Below, in pieces: positions 26,192 through 34,299 of a stretch of DNA of 64,000 nt. Source of the stretch: Delta-02 sp964513565 (GTDB lineage Bacteria > Desulfobacterota > Syntrophorhabdia > Syntrophorhabdales > Syntrophorhabdaceae). The DNA lies in the NCBI GenBank assembly GCA_964513565.1, contig CAZENE010000013.1, positions 1-64,000 of the forward strand. Direction: 5' to 3'. The first letter of the stretch is position 1. Each line of letters starts with the position of its first letter. The translations under genes were made by a program, and so were the position numbers. Under the pieces are notes generated by a model that worked only from the letters and a program-made list of their open reading frames with translations, did not search any database and was not told the DNA's origin.

Positions 26192-27310
26192 TCAGGCCCT
26201 TCGGCTTTTCCGCAGTTCGTTCAAAACATCCTTATAGCGAATTTCTTTCTTCGCCAGTCGCGAAAGCGCCTTGATAACCCGGTTTTTATGATAAAAATAG
26301 GACGGGGCCTTGTAATAGATCCCGGAGCACCACCGGCCGAACATGAAGTCCCGCGTTATCTGTTTTCTTATTTCGCTGCTGTAGCGCCGGGAAAGATAAC
26401 CCTTTTTTCCCAGTTCGTCGGACACGATGTCCGCGCCGATGATACCGCTCAATATAGCGTGATAGATCCCCTCGCCGCTGAAAGGATCGGCGAGATGCGC
26501 CGAATCCCCGACCAGGCAGATCCGGCGGGTGTTTATGATCTCTGAACTCTTGCTGTAGGGTATGAACCACCCCCGCCGCATTCTTTCGTCCGCACCTTCC
26601 AGGAAATCAAAGCGTTCGACAAATTCCCGGTAGAAGGAAACCAACGCCGGCATACGAGCACGGGTCGTCCCGATACCTACGGAGAAATGGTCTCGTTTCG
26701 GAAATACCCACGCGTACCCCTGCCCGGGAATAAAACCGAAACCGAATATGGAATACCCGCCATGCTGATCGACGATCGCCGGATCACGGGGGTAGATCTC
26801 CGCCTCGATCGCTATGCCGCCGTATCCTCTCCTGAATCCTGCGGCTTGTGCCACCCGGCTGCGCGCCCCGTCCGCTCCGACTACTACAGGAGCGGATACA
26901 ATATCTCCGCTCGCTGTTTCAACAATGACGTTGTCTTTTAACTCTCTGATAGATACGACTGCAGTTTTTTCGACAAACGCCGCGCCTGCCGAAACGGCAT
27001 GCCTGACGAGAAGATGGTCGAAGTCGCTGCGGGCGACCATCTCCACGGGCATACTATCAGGGTAGTAGACAATCTCAGACTCGTCGCGGGATAAAAAGGC
27101 GCTGCCGCATACCTTACGCTGGATGACCGGGGAGTAATCGAAGTCGAGCAAATTTTTCACGGCCGGCGTAAGACCTCCCCCGCAGGCTTTGTACCTGGGA
27201 AGGGACTCCTTTTCAATGATGAGGGTTTTCAATCCTCTCAGCGCCGCATTTCGGGCAAAGACGGATCCACCGGGGCCCGCACCGACAATTACGCAATCGT
27301 ATTTTTCCAT
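26192..27310 (-). CDS. Geranylgeranyl reductase family FAD-dependent oxidoreductase
   Basis: 372 aa flavoprotein of the GGR/digeranylgeranylglycerophospholipid-reductase family, which saturates isoprenoid chains. Dinucleotide motif DCVIVGAGPGGSVFARNAA at the N-terminus, KACGGGLTPAVKNLL (family signature with the conserved Cys), then GADGARSRVA and GDSAHLADPFSGEGIYHAIL, the second FAD motif. The C-terminal helix-rich domain is complete. In bacteria a likely role is reduction of menaquinone or other prenyl chains; substrate not determined. Divergent from the small duplicated protein across a palindrome-rich region. Confidence 0.88.
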   Translation of the reverse strand: MEKYDCVIVGAGPGGSVFARNAALRGLKTLIIEKESLPRYKACGGGLTPAVKNLLDFDYSPVIQRKVCGSAFLSRDESEIVYYPDSMPVEMVARSDFDHLLVRHAVSAGAAFVEKTAVVSIRELKDNVIVETASGDIVSAPVVVGADGARSRVAQAAGFRRGYGGIAIEAEIYPRDPAIVDQHGGYSIFGFGFIPGQGYAWVFPKRDHFSVGIGTTRARMPALVSFYREFVERFDFLEGADERMRRGWFIPYSKSSEIINTRRICLVGDSAHLADPFSGEGIYHAILSGIIGADIVSDELGKKGYLSRRYSSEIRKQITRDFMFGRWCSGIYYKAPSYFYHKNRVIKALSRLAKKEIRYKDVLNELRKSRRA

Positions 27311-27449
27311 GTACCCGATCCTGCGGAATCTTTTTTAACCGTAATGATTATATGAGATTGAGCTTCATTTTTCAATGACTGGCGTAGCCAGGAACATCTT
27401 TTCTCGCGTGCCTGAGCCAGTGCCGTCCGTATTCTTGTGTCATACCATG

Positions 27450-27516
27450 CTGACATATATTACAGAAATACCTTAATCTGACACATGTGTCAGACCTATT
27501 CTGACACATGTGATAG
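27450..27516. promoter_or_regulatory. Cluster of three related palindromic operators
   Basis: A perfect 18-bp palindrome (27477-27494, core CTGACACATGTGTCAG) is followed 23 bp centre-to-centre by a near copy CTGACACATGTGATAG (27501-27516). A weaker copy precedes it, CTGACATATATTACAG (27450-27465). They lie in the 380-base divergent region between the geranylgeranyl reductase and the small duplicated protein. This looks like a multi-site operator; the regulator is not in the window. Confidence 0.55.
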
Positions 27517-27692
27517 GATACGGTACCCCTGAGGTATGTATTTATATGAAATGTTTGAGTAAAGGTCTCTGGCATATCGTTTGCTTTAGTATGATCAGAT
27601 GTCGGTTGGACGTGCCTCGAGGCACAAAAAAATAGGTTGAAGACTTGGTTATTATCGGGAGCGATTATCAGGTTTCTCTAGAGGAGGATATC

Positions 27693-28007
27693 ATGGCACG
27701 GGAATGGTCTCTAAAAACGGTTACGAATCTTAAATTCAGGGAACTCGAAAAGAATTTGATCGAGGTCTACGGTTGCATACCGGTCGACTATAGAAGAGTG
27801 ATCAAGCTAGATGTTCGCCGGGCAATGCCGATGGTCCAGCCCGAAACTCTTGCAGCACAGGAAAAGACAATTGTCGAGACGTTCGGCTGCCTGCCGCTCG
27901 ACAAGCACGTTATAGAGTTTGATGTCGACAGGAAGAAAAAGGTCATCGTGAGAGTTGTTCATGATGACGGAACGATGCACAGGGTGCCCATGCGTTTGAT
28001 TGTGTGA
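27693..28007 (+). CDS. Small protein with internal tandem duplication, unknown function
   Basis: 104 aa from ATG 27693, set by AGAGGAGG five bases upstream (a longer frame from 27645 has no ribosome site). No family recognised. Two halves share a pattern: LEKNLIEVYGCIPVDYRRVI then DVRR, and QEKTIVETFGCLPLDKHVIE then DVDR. This is a duplicated unit of about 40 residues with one invariant GC(I/L)P(V/L)D motif each. No signal peptide or membrane helix. It sits just before the benzoyl-CoA-reductase-like operon, which has its own promoter. Confidence 0.65.
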   Translation: MAREWSLKTVTNLKFRELEKNLIEVYGCIPVDYRRVIKLDVRRAMPMVQPETLAAQEKTIVETFGCLPLDKHVIEFDVDRKKKVIVRVVHDDGTMHRVPMRLIV

Positions 28008-28025
28008 AAAGCTTCACATAATTCA

Positions 28026-28054
28026 TTGACAACGGCACGACGTTCCGCTAGAAT
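28026..28054 (+). promoter_or_regulatory. Strong sigma70 promoter of the reductase operon
   Basis: A perfect TTGACA (28026-28031), a 17-bp spacer and TAGAAT (28049-28054). The best promoter match in the window, about 90 bases upstream of the bzdN-like start. Confidence 0.7.
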
Positions 28055-28145
28055 TGTTTGCCAAGATTGGCCCGTTTTCACGCCTGGCTTGGCTATCCCA
28101 TAAATCGATCCCGCATTTTGTGCCTACGGGATGTAAGGAGTGATG

Positions 28146-29309
28146 ATGACAGATATACGAGACGGTAATGGTTTAGCAGCCGCCGAGAAGCTCTATACCC
28201 AGTACGGGTCACGGGCGAAAGAATTAAAAGCCTCGGGGAAAAAGGTCATCGGGTACCTGTCCGTTCTTGGTCCTCTTGAGATCATGACTGCGGCGGGCGT
28301 TCTCCCGATAAGACTCAAAGGGAATGTTTCGGAAGCAATATCCAAGGGCGATGCCTACATGGAATCGATCGTATGCCCTTTTGTACGCAATGTCTTCGAT
28401 GCCGCAGTAAAGGGAAAATATGATTTTCTCGATGGCATGCTCCTGCCCCATCAGTGCGATTCTATTGACCGCACGAACGAGACATGGAGCTACACCCTGA
28501 ATCTTCCATACTGGCATTTCCTCAACATCCCGCACGTGGCAGATGATCCTTCAATTGCCTTCACAAAAGAGATCCTTCGCCTCTTTGTCAGGTCGCTCGA
28601 AAAATATACTGGCAACAAAATAACGGATGAAGCCATAGTGCAGGCGGTAACAGTCCACAATCAGAACAGAAAGCTGATGAGAGACCTTTATGACCTGAGG
28701 AAATCCAACCCGCCGCTGATCTCCGGCGTCGAAATGATGAAGGTCTGTGTGGCTGCGATGAGCCTTCCGGTCGAAGAGTCAAGCGCTCTTATCGAGGCAG
28801 TCATAAAAGAAGTGAAAGGACGTACGCCTGCGGTCGGCGATCCGAAGGCGAAACGGATTATGATAATAGGCGACCAGATCGATGATGTCGCGGTGATCGA
28901 GGCTATCGAATCGACCGGCGCGTACCTCGTCATGGACGACCTGTCAACAGGCTCCAAAATGTACTGGCAGGATGTTGACGCGACACCTGATCCCTTTCAG
29001 GGAATCGCAGAGCGCTACCTGAGAAAACTGAAGATACCGACGACCTTTATTGGTTCGGCCCCAACGTACCAAGGCATCCTTGAAGAACGTTTCGGACACA
29101 TGAAGAATTACGTCAATGAGTTCAAGGTGGACGGAGTCATCCTTTTTATCTACAAGTATTGCGACCCTTACGGATTTGAAGTACCGGCAATCAAGAGCTA
29201 CCTGGAAGCGGCGGGAGCGCCTGTGCTGTACCTGGAAGACGAGTATTCCACGTCGTCACTTGCACGGGTCAAGACCAGGATCGAGGCGTTCCTCGAAATG
29301 ATCGCATAA
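28146..29309 (+). CDS. bzdN: Class I benzoyl-CoA reductase-like subunit (BzdN/BcrC type)
   Basis: About 387 aa, HgdC/BcrC-fold subunit that helps hold the active-site [4Fe-4S] centre of ATP-dependent aryl-CoA reductases and 2-hydroxyacyl-CoA dehydratases. Three conserved cysteines suit cluster ligation: ESIVCPFVRN (about 80), LPHQCDSIDR (about 103) and FIYKYCDPYG near the C-terminus. The start is one of three consecutive in-frame codons (28140, 28143, 28146); 28146 has the best spacing from AAGGAG. First gene of a four-gene operon whose order and sizes match bzdNOPQ. The dehydratase family is the alternative. Confidence 0.75.
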   Translation: MTDIRDGNGLAAAEKLYTQYGSRAKELKASGKKVIGYLSVLGPLEIMTAAGVLPIRLKGNVSEAISKGDAYMESIVCPFVRNVFDAAVKGKYDFLDGMLLPHQCDSIDRTNETWSYTLNLPYWHFLNIPHVADDPSIAFTKEILRLFVRSLEKYTGNKITDEAIVQAVTVHNQNRKLMRDLYDLRKSNPPLISGVEMMKVCVAAMSLPVEESSALIEAVIKEVKGRTPAVGDPKAKRIMIIGDQIDDVAVIEAIESTGAYLVMDDLSTGSKMYWQDVDATPDPFQGIAERYLRKLKIPTTFIGSAPTYQGILEERFGHMKNYVNEFKVDGVILFIYKYCDPYGFEVPAIKSYLEAAGAPVLYLEDEYSTSSLARVKTRIEAFLEMIA

Positions 29310-29334
29310 CGGAAGAGAGATAAGGAGAACCACC

Positions 29335-30666
29335 ATGGCTGAAGAAAAAAAAGGAAGAGCGGTAGCAACCTCCACGGCAGCAAGTATACCGAAATTCGTA
29401 CGGGGAAACCTGTCTGCAACATTAAAGGCAAAGGAAGAAGGCAAGAAGGTAGCAGCGGCATTCATCGCTGACGGCCAGGACGAAATCATGCGCGCCATGG
29501 ACATCGTCCCCGCATGGGGCGAGAGTTTTTCCGGCGTTTGCGCGGCCAAGCGCCAGGCGGAGAGTTATCTCCAGAAAGCCGAGTCGGACAATTTCTCCCG
29601 GTCCCTTTGCACGTACGCGACCTGTAATATCGGGTTCGACATGATACGCGAAGAACAGGGTGGGGCAATGCCGGAAGGAGCACCCTGGGGCGGGATGGCA
29701 CGGCCCGATATGATACTCGGCAACGGCCAATTGCTCTGTGACCCCCGGTTCAAGTGGCCGCAGGCGACCCAGCATTACCAGCAGGATGTCCCTATTTTCG
29801 TTACAAATATGTATTATCCTCCTTGGGATCCGAATGAAGACCATCACGAAGTTGAAAAGATATACGTCAAATATGCTACGGAAGAGCTTCGGGAAACGGT
29901 GAAGTTTTGCGAGAAAATAACGGGCAAGAAAATGGATTGGGACCGCCTGGCAGCAACTGTCGAACTTTCTGACAGGACCTGGGACATTTTCATCGATACG
30001 TATGAGCTCCGCAAACATATCCCGACACCGATGGATACCGGCGATGCGATGAATACAATGGTTCCGCTGACATTTAACCTCGGTACTCAGGAAGCGTATG
30101 ATTTCTATGTAAACCTGAAGGCCGAGCTCGAGCAGAAAATAAAAGATGGCATAGGAGTTGCGAATCCGGAAAAGTATCGGATCATCTGGGCGGCGGGCCT
30201 TCCGAGTTGGTTCGCACTGGGAGATTTTCAGTATTTCAACAGCAAGGGCGTCGTATTCCCGGTCGAAGTGACCTATCGCGGTTGCGAGAAGATCGAGCGT
30301 CTTGACCTCCCGAAGACGAATGATCCCCTCGAACACATCGCATGGAGGTGGGTGCGGTACTGGACACACTGGAACGATGCGGCGAAGAAACGTCCGGGCT
30401 CCACGCCGAAGGTCGAAAGGATCATCGAGTATATCGAAGATTACAAGTGTGATGGTGCTGTGTTCCATTCAGCCTTCTCATGCAGAAGCTGGCACGCGGG
30501 TATTATGCAGCAGGCCGCCACACTGAAGAAGGTGTACAAGGATATCCCCATCCTGATCATGGAAGGCGATATTGTTGATATCAGCTCCTATAACGAAGTG
30601 GACACACACAACAGGATCGATGCATTCATCGAGACCCTTGCGGCATACAAGGCAAGAAAGGGCTAG
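29335..30666 (+). CDS. bzdO: Class I benzoyl-CoA reductase-like subunit (BzdO/BcrB type)
   Basis: 443 aa partner of the BzdN-like subunit. Cysteines in SLCTYATCNIGFD (about 87), the conserved NPEKYRIIWAAGLPSWFALG and VTYRGCEKI region, and FSCRSW near the C-terminus match BcrB/BzdO and not the shorter dehydratase A subunits. It probably forms the catalytic heterodimer that reduces an aromatic acyl-CoA ring with electrons from the ATPase module. 25-bp gap after bzdN with AAGGAGA before ATG 29335. No ferredoxin gene (bzdM) or ring-hydrolysis genes follow, unlike the Azoarcus cluster. Confidence 0.78.
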   Translation: MAEEKKGRAVATSTAASIPKFVRGNLSATLKAKEEGKKVAAAFIADGQDEIMRAMDIVPAWGESFSGVCAAKRQAESYLQKAESDNFSRSLCTYATCNIGFDMIREEQGGAMPEGAPWGGMARPDMILGNGQLLCDPRFKWPQATQHYQQDVPIFVTNMYYPPWDPNEDHHEVEKIYVKYATEELRETVKFCEKITGKKMDWDRLAATVELSDRTWDIFIDTYELRKHIPTPMDTGDAMNTMVPLTFNLGTQEAYDFYVNLKAELEQKIKDGIGVANPEKYRIIWAAGLPSWFALGDFQYFNSKGVVFPVEVTYRGCEKIERLDLPKTNDPLEHIAWRWVRYWTHWNDAAKKRPGSTPKVERIIEYIEDYKCDGAVFHSAFSCRSWHAGIMQQAATLKKVYKDIPILIMEGDIVDISSYNEVDTHNRIDAFIETLAAYKARKG

Positions 30667-30701
30667 CAACACGGCTTCAACAGAGTTTATAGGAGCAGTA
30701 C

Positions 30702-31541
30702 ATGGAATATTTTGCCGGTGTCGACATCGGTTCCACCATGACCAAGGTGGTTATTGTAAGCGACAGGATCGAAACCTCGCTTATAGGGCCGACGGGACCC
30801 GAGCACCGAAAATTAGCAAACAGAGTGATGGAGGAGGCGCTAAGTTATGCGCGCCTCTCCTTCGATGACCTGACATACATAGTTGCCACTGGATACGGCA
30901 GGATCAATGTTCCCTTTGCTGATCGACAAATCACTGAAATCACCTGCCACGCAAAAGGCCTGCAAAGCCTCCTCCCCTCTGTAAAAACCGTCATTGATGT
31001 CGGCGGTCAGGATAGTAAAGGCATCAAGGTCTTAAACGGCAAAGTGATGAACTTTGTCATGAATGACAAATGCGCCGCAGGTACGGGGCGCTTTCTTGAG
31101 ATCATCGCGGATTCCCTCGGCGTGCCCCTTGACAAGATCGGCGAAATATCTCTTACGGCTGAAAGGATAGCCCCGGTGAGCAGCACCTGCACAGTTTTTG
31201 CCGAGCAGGAGGTCATCTCCCGGCTTGCCACCGGCGAGCCGATAGCAAATCTCCTCGCCGGCATCCATGATGCGGTGGCAACGAGGATCGCATCACTCGT
31301 GAAGAAGCTTAACGTGGAGCCGGATATTGCGGTTACGGGAGGAGGAGCGAAGAACATCGGCCTCGTGAAAGCGCTGGAATCTAAGTTCGGCAGAAAGCTC
31401 CTTGTCCCCCCGGAACCTCTCATAACGGGCGCCCTAGGCGCGGCCTTGATGGGCAAGGAAATATATGAGAAGTACGCCGCCCAGGGCCAAAAGCCGCCGC
31501 GCAGCGGAAATAAACTTGAAGAAGCGACCTTCTTCATATGA
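30702..31541 (+). CDS. bzdP: Benzoyl-CoA reductase-like ATPase/activator subunit (first)
   Basis: 279 aa ASKHA-fold ATPase that drives electron transfer to the catalytic subunits. N-terminal phosphate motif GVDIGSTMTKVVIV, second phosphate motif DVGGQDSKGIKV, and the two cluster-binding cysteines in NDKCAAGTGRF and SSTCTVFAE, which in dimers bridge one [4Fe-4S] between two ATPase subunits. The C-terminal AVTGGGAKNIGLV is the adenosine motif. Symbol assigned from gene order N-O-P-Q and size. Followed 11 bp later by a second, different ATPase. Confidence 0.78.
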   Translation: MEYFAGVDIGSTMTKVVIVSDRIETSLIGPTGPEHRKLANRVMEEALSYARLSFDDLTYIVATGYGRINVPFADRQITEITCHAKGLQSLLPSVKTVIDVGGQDSKGIKVLNGKVMNFVMNDKCAAGTGRFLEIIADSLGVPLDKIGEISLTAERIAPVSSTCTVFAEQEVISRLATGEPIANLLAGIHDAVATRIASLVKKLNVEPDIAVTGGGAKNIGLVKALESKFGRKLLVPPEPLITGALGAALMGKEIYEKYAAQGQKPPRSGNKLEEATFFI

Positions 31542-31552
31542 GGTAATAACAA

Positions 31553-32332
31553 TTGGTATTTGTCCTGGGAATTGATGTTGGTTCCGGTTATTCCAAAGCC
31601 GTCATGCTTGAAGACGGGTTGGTTCGGTCTTACGCTGTAATACCTTCAGGGGGAGACTACCGCGAAGCGGCAGGGGCGGCGGCAAAAGAGGCCCTTGCCA
31701 GCCTCGGTATTACCCGGGCGGATGTCGCACGCACGGTTGCGGCGGGCTATGGCGGGAACCTGGTGGATTTTGCGGACGATACCTCAACGGATATTTCTTG
31801 CCACGCGGCCGGGATCCATCACCTCTATCCATCCGTGAGGACGGTAATGGATGTTGGCGCTCAGTATTCACGCGCAATACGTCTTGATGATGAGGGGAGG
31901 ATCGCCAATTTCATTATGAACGAGAAATGTGCGGGTGGAAGCGGGAAATTCCTTCAGGTGGCCGCCCGTATATTGCATATGGACATCAGCGATATCGGGG
32001 AACTTTCACTCAAAGCGCAAAAACCAGTAGAATTCACGACGGGATGCGCTGTTTTCGCCGAATCGGAAGCCGTTTCCCGCATATCGGAAGGGGCATCTCC
32101 CGCCGACATACTAGCAGGAATTCATAACGCTATGGCATCAAAGATCGTGACCCTGGCCATGCGTGTCGGGCTGAACCCGGATTATGCGGTGACAGGCGGC
32201 GGGGCCCTGGATATGGGGCTTGTGAATTCAATAGCAGCAGAGCTTGGGGCGAAGCCTTTCGTTCCCGACCGTCCCCAGATAACCGCCGCCCTGGGCGCTG
32301 CACTTCTTGCCTGGAAACAGATCAGAAAATAA
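31553..32332 (+). CDS. bzdQ: Benzoyl-CoA reductase-like ATPase/activator subunit (second)
   Basis: 259 aa, same ASKHA family as its upstream neighbour: GIDVGSGYSKAVML, DVGAQYSRAI (Gln-Tyr in place of Gln-Asp), NEKCAGGSGKF, TTGCAVFAESEAVSR and AVTGGGALDMGLV. Two non-identical ATPases together mark a benzoyl-CoA-reductase-type enzyme; 2-hydroxyacyl-CoA dehydratases use one homodimeric activator. Start is TTG 31553 with GAGG nine bases upstream. Last gene of the operon; no clear terminator seen. Confidence 0.76.
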   Translation: MVFVLGIDVGSGYSKAVMLEDGLVRSYAVIPSGGDYREAAGAAAKEALASLGITRADVARTVAAGYGGNLVDFADDTSTDISCHAAGIHHLYPSVRTVMDVGAQYSRAIRLDDEGRIANFIMNEKCAGGSGKFLQVAARILHMDISDIGELSLKAQKPVEFTTGCAVFAESEAVSRISEGASPADILAGIHNAMASKIVTLAMRVGLNPDYAVTGGGALDMGLVNSIAAELGAKPFVPDRPQITAALGAALLAWKQIRK

Positions 32333-32485
32333 TACATCCCGGATACCAATCCGCCATTCGGTTCTACGTTCTCTGATCCACTTCTCTGTCAAAAGGTCAA
32401 TTGCAATTTGGGAAAACTTTAAAACCTCTTTATTTTGTAGTATCATTCAGCCAAATAAAATTTGTTTCTATTGCGAGGAGGAGCT

Positions 32486-33043
32486 GTGAGAAAGTCGATA
32501 TTTTTTGCCGTCATATCTGTTTTGTCCCTTTTTGTATTGAGCATTTCATCCGTCCATGCCGCCGGTCCCGTGGATGCATGCACCGTTTTTACGAAGGCGG
32601 ATGCGGAGGCGCTTTTTAATGTAAAAGTGACATCTCAGAAGGCGGCGAAGGTCTCGGCGCCTGCCGGCAATATGTGTACATACTATTCGAGGGCAAAGGG
32701 GGACACATACAGCGTTAAGCTTAGAATTTCGTCCTCTGAAGAGATAAAGGCCGAGGGGATCTTTCTGTCGGCCAGAGATGTTTTTGACCGGCAGAAAAAG
32801 GCAAGGATGGCAAATTCTTCCACGTCAAAGAAAACGAGGAACATCCCTGCGCTCGGAGACGAGGCATTTTGGAACGGGAACGATCTTTGGGTGGTGAAAG
32901 CGAATTACCTACTCGTCGTACTCGCCCACCCATACCTTCCGGGAAATTACGGCAGCAGGGACGCTATGGACAAGGCCCGGGAACAGCAGGATTTCCAGTA
33001 TTCCCAGAGAATGGCAATGACTGTTCTGTTAAAGATGAAATAG
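32486..33043 (+). CDS. Secreted protein of unknown function
   Basis: About 186 aa from GTG 32486, preceded by GAGGAGGAG. Signal peptide (SIFFAVISVLSLFVLSISSV, cleavage after VHA). The mature part begins with a Cys (VDACTVFTKADAEALF) and has a second in NMCTYYSR, so a disulfide is likely. The block CTVFTKADAEALF with GDEAFWN resembles small DUF3558-like extracytoplasmic proteins, but the match is weak. Same strand as the following interrupted gene, 11 bp apart. Confidence 0.65.
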   Translation: MRKSIFFAVISVLSLFVLSISSVHAAGPVDACTVFTKADAEALFNVKVTSQKAAKVSAPAGNMCTYYSRAKGDTYSVKLRISSSEEIKAEGIFLSARDVFDRQKKARMANSSTSKKTRNIPALGDEAFWNGNDLWVVKANYLLVVLAHPYLPGNYGSRDAMDKAREQQDFQYSQRMAMTVLLKMK

Positions 33044-33054
33044 GAAAGTTTGTC

Positions 33055-33993
33055 ATGATCAAAAATGTTGCAGCAGCTGCGCTCTTTTTAGTCGTTCTTC
33101 TGACCGGTGTTCACGCAGGGCAGGTGTCGGCGCTGGTGGAACCGGTGAACACCATTCGGATAATCTCGGTGAAGCCTATGGCGGACGGTATATATGCGAT
33201 GGTTTCCCTTGAATACCCGAAGTAATGGGAAAGTGACGTAAAATTTACGGTCGAAGTAAATGGCAGGCCCATGCGGATACGCAGGACATCCGGTGATTTC
33301 CCAAGCGACAGGAATATGGCCGGTCTCATTTTTTTCCCAAGACGTGCGGGTAAGCAAAATATTACAGTAAAGGCGATTGTGAGCGGCAGAAACGTGCTTG
33401 CGAAAGACACTTTCGATTGGAAACAAACACCTTTTATGGCTGTTATGGGTCACGCCGGAGACCGGGAAATACTTGGCAAAAAAGAAAGGCAGCTTACGGT
33501 TGCGGTGGCTAATGTTGCGGATACCAGGATAGCTTTTAACGGTAAGGAAATACAGGGAAAACTTTCGGGAAGCGATATACGGGTTTGCTCTCTTGACCCG
33601 GCGTGGCGACCGGGAAAAAACGTCCTGACAGTGAGTGCAAATAAATTTGACGGGAGCCTCATTGTCAGGAATTTCACTTTTTTCTACCCCGGCGAAGGAA
33701 CTTCTCTTCCCCTTGGAGAGACAGCCGTTTTCTATTACGGAAAAGAAGGCAGCAAAAGCGGCCCGTTTTACGATGTTGCAGTGGAGGGCGATGTCGTCGC
33801 CATTGTCCGTGATGTGAAGGCCGACTTTCTGTCGATGGACAGCGACGGCTGGTTCAGCTTCTTCCCGATGCTGGGAAAAGAGCTCAGGGCTCACAAGCCG
33901 GGCAGCGCGGTCATACGGGTTTTTGCAAAGCCCTACTTTCTCGAAAAGAAGCAACGTGACAGGGAGATTATCATAAAGGTCGAGCAGCGTTAA
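33055..33993 (+). pseudogene. Secreted protein gene interrupted by an in-frame TAA
   Basis: From ATG 33055 a signal peptide (AAAALFLVVLLTGVHA) and about 56 residues run to TAA 33223-33225 (SLEYPK, then stop). The same frame resumes without a shift (WESDVKFTVEVNG) and continues for about 255 residues to 33993, rich in beta-strand sequence (DTRIAFNGKEIQGKLSGSD; AVEGDVVAIVRDVKADF). A single base change would restore a 312-residue exported protein. Either a recent nonsense mutation or a sequence error. No family recognised; a role beside the preceding secreted gene is likely. Confidence 0.6.
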
Positions 33994-34092
33994 GTATTTG
34001 TTTTTCGGGGGATTCCAGTCCGCCGCCATTGACGGTTTCTCATGAGGTCATTATAGTACCCCAGAGAATAAACATGAAAGGGGGGAAATCCG

Positions 34093-34287
34093 ATGGTAAA
34101 AATGGCCGACGAGGAAAAGATAATGGCTTACCACGCCAGGGAAGGGAACGGGATCGTGTGTCCTGTGTGCGCAAGCGATGAGGAAAGAGAAAGTTCGGAG
34201 CCTATCCACTATATTCCAGGCGTTGTCGTTGACCCGGACCCGAAGTATTGCATCAGGTGCAAGAAGAAGATCGAACCGCCAAAGTGA
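34093..34287 (+). CDS. Small zinc-ribbon-like protein
   Basis: 64 aa with an AAAGGGGGG ribosome site. Two Cys pairs, CPVCASDEE and CIRCKKKIE, about 35 residues apart, make a likely zinc ribbon. Acidic N-terminal half, Pro-rich centre (HYIPGVVVDPDPK). Unknown function. Convergent with dnaE2, 12 bp apart. Confidence 0.6.
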   Translation: MVKMADEEKIMAYHAREGNGIVCPVCASDEERESSEPIHYIPGVVVDPDPKYCIRCKKKIEPPK

Positions 34288-34299
34288 TCTATCTGCTTA

